From: Bifidobacterium aemilianum
Lineage (GTDB): Bacteria > Actinomycetota > Actinomycetes > Actinomycetales > Bifidobacteriaceae
Direction: 5' to 3'
Assembly: GCF_003315635.1 (NCBI RefSeq)
Contig: NZ_PDCG01000001.1
Span: forward strand, 248,001 to 312,000
DNA: 64,000 nucleotides
The position numbers and the translations under genes are program-made. Positions 62,684-64,000 of the stretch are shown piece by piece. The notes beneath the pieces are model-generated. The model saw only the letters and a list, made by a program, of their open reading frames with translations. It had not been told where the DNA came from and ran no database searches. Numbering within the stretch: the stretch's first letter is position 1; the number at the start of each line of letters is the position of its first letter.

Positions 62684-63950
62684 TCAGCAAGAGCCAAGCC
62701 TCTGCCCATCCATGAACTGCACGGCTGGCAGGAATCGGGCTTCCTCAAGGTCTCGCTCGCTCCGATAGACCTGGTCTTCGGCATTTCCCTGGCTCACAAA
62801 AGCAGGAAAATCCCCAGAGGACGCCCTTCGCATCCATTCCTCAAAGACATTACCACCAGGTGCGCAGGCCTCCCGCATTCCAGGAATGCCGTCAGGATCA
62901 TCAGGAAGGATGAATGCCGACCTTCCCTGATTGGCTTCTGGACCCGACTGCCTGCTGCCATAGACCGCCACCACATCAGCAAAACCCCTCCCCAGCTCCT
63001 TGAGCTTCCCTTCTTGGTCGAACAGGCCAAGGTCGTACTCAAGTGGAGGAAAATCAGCAAGGGAGCGGCTGACATCATGGGAACACCACCAGGTGATGCC
63101 GTACAGGTCCGAGACAAGCATGAGATTCTCCACGGACTGCCGCATGAAAGCCGGCGCTTCCTCCCTACGCATGACATTGAGGGGCGCACCTATCTCCTGC
63201 ACCCATACGGGCCTGTGCGGGTGGTTCTCATAGGCCTTGGCCAACTCTGCCGAGTATTGCCCATGCCGTACCGCCTCCTGACTGAGCGGTCCGTACTTCT
63301 GGGCGACTCCGTTAAAGACCCAGGCATGGATGACACTCAACGAGCCGATCCTTCCCTGATGAGAGGGGGTGAAGGCATGTCCGGGTAGGTACCATACCGC
63401 ATCATCCTCGCTGTGGACAATAATCCGGCCATCCTGATCGACCTGGGATGCGAGTGGTCCAATCGGGGATTGGAGCCAGCTATCCACATCCTTGCTGCTG
63501 TCCTTCATTCCCAAAGGATGGGCCCCTCCTAGAAACTGATTGCACTCATTGCCGACAGTCAATCCCTTGAATGATGGCAAATCCCTCAGTGCTCCATACA
63601 GCTCCCGCACTAGCACCGCCTCAGCCTGAACCGTTGGGCCATCGCTGATGATATTGCGACCATGCCAGGTGGATACCCAGGACGGCAGGAAGTCGAAGCT
63701 GGACAGGTGGCCTTGAATCACATCCACATAGGAATCCAGACCCGCCGAGGCTGCGAGGGAAACCATATGGTGGAGGTCATCTAGGCCTTGATGGTTGATG
63801 AAGGTGCGGTTGGGCTGCAGCAGGGGCCAGAGGGGGAAGATTCTGACATGATCGACCCCTAGCGAAATCCCTGGCTATGGCTCCCCAATCCGGGTTCAGC
63901 CAGGCATGGAACCACCCGTGGGAGGGGGTGTAATTGACACCGAACCTCAT
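62684..63950 (-). pseudogene. Frameshifted GH5-type glycosidase (GH5_18 beta-mannosidase-like)
   Basis: MRFGVNYTPSHGWFHAWLNP starts at 63950. Near 63865, at a GGGG run, the frame must change to continue GVDHVRIFPLWPLLQPNR and on through VDVIQGHLSSFDFLPSWVST. Catalytic residues are present: acid/base Glu in LTVGNECNQF and nucleophile Glu in PVWVQEIGAP. The overall pattern resembles GH5_18 enzymes, which split the Man-beta-1,4-GlcNAc bond of N-glycan cores. As written, the gene is broken by one frameshift in the first 30 codons; everything else is intact. A sequencing slip in the G run is possible. Confidence 0.72.
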
Positions 63951-63963
63951 GGTATGCGCCTTC

Positions 63964-64000
63964 CTATTCCTTGACTCCGCCAGCCTGGACCCCGCCAAAG
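63964..64000 (-). CDS. 3' end of an upstream gene, possibly a sugar ABC permease
   Basis: The frame FGGVQAGGVKE-stop ends 13 bp before the GH5-type start. Such a tail (A-G-x-V-K-x) is frequent at the C-terminus of CUT1-type sugar permeases. Only 12 codons are seen, so the call is tentative. It would make the glycosidase part of a transport operon. Confidence 0.35.
   Translation of the reverse strand, partial: FGGVQAGGVKE

Noticed and set aside
1..64000. CRISPR array
   Set aside because: No series of regularly spaced repeats and no cas genes anywhere in the window.

Overview
The window looks like a chromosome segment of a high-GC Gram-positive bacterium, most likely Bifidobacterium or a close relative. 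The signs are a GC-rich codon choice throughout, a MurE ligase without the diaminopimelate motif, a SigH-type sigma factor, an MprF-type lipid aminoacylation gene beside a membrane esterase, and a sugar module that feeds mannose and GlcNAc into fructose-6-phosphate. Species cannot be fixed from the sequence alone.

Layout. 1-1,180: right end of an integrated element, with a tyrosine integrase running off the left edge and a 3' fragment of tRNA-His as attachment site. 1.3-6.6 kb: a gene graveyard of decayed membrane-protein genes around a secreted HNH-type nuclease whose C-terminal excalibur domain is cut by a stop codon. 6.6-18.8 kb: an exopolysaccharide cluster with UDP-glucose dehydrogenase, flippase and polymerase on +, six genes (five glycosyltransferase genes and a DUF4012 protein) on -, and a broken priming sugar-phosphate transferase. 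19-25 kb: methionine ABC transporter, formate/nitrite channel, NAD(P)-binding protein, threonine aldolase. 25-34 kb: envelope module with a GT4 glycosyltransferase, an LTA-synthase-like enzyme, a membrane esterase and an MprF-like aminoacyl-lipid synthase. 34-49.6 kb: metal-binding lipoprotein and Fur-family regulator, then housekeeping genes (oxidoreductase, YhbY, sigma factor and partner, exonuclease, murE, smc, folC, pepP, NUDIX).

49.6-52.7 kb is an AT-rich island clearly unlike its surroundings. It holds a complete retron: a predicted msr-msd RNA bounded by a perfect 10-bp a1/a2 repeat, an NDT-like effector, and a reverse transcriptase with YADD, NAxxH and VTG motifs, with the effector and RT overlapping by ATGA. 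The order RNA-effector-RT is that of type II (Eco1/Ec86 and Sen2/St85-like) retrons, which act as anti-phage tripartite toxin-antitoxin systems. A broken AbiEi antitoxin gene with an intact dyad operator follows, so the island seems to be a small defence locus. This is the most interesting part of the window.

52.7-64 kb is a sugar-catabolic module: nagA, nagB, a CutC-family protein, two ROK regulators, fructokinase, a GH125 alpha-mannosidase, an AGE-family isomerase and a frameshifted GH5 enzyme resembling the N-glycan beta-mannosidases. Together they could take high-mannose N-glycan pieces to fructose-6-phosphate: mannosidase to mannose, isomerase to fructose, kinase to fructose-6-P, with GlcNAc-6-P handled by NagA and NagB.
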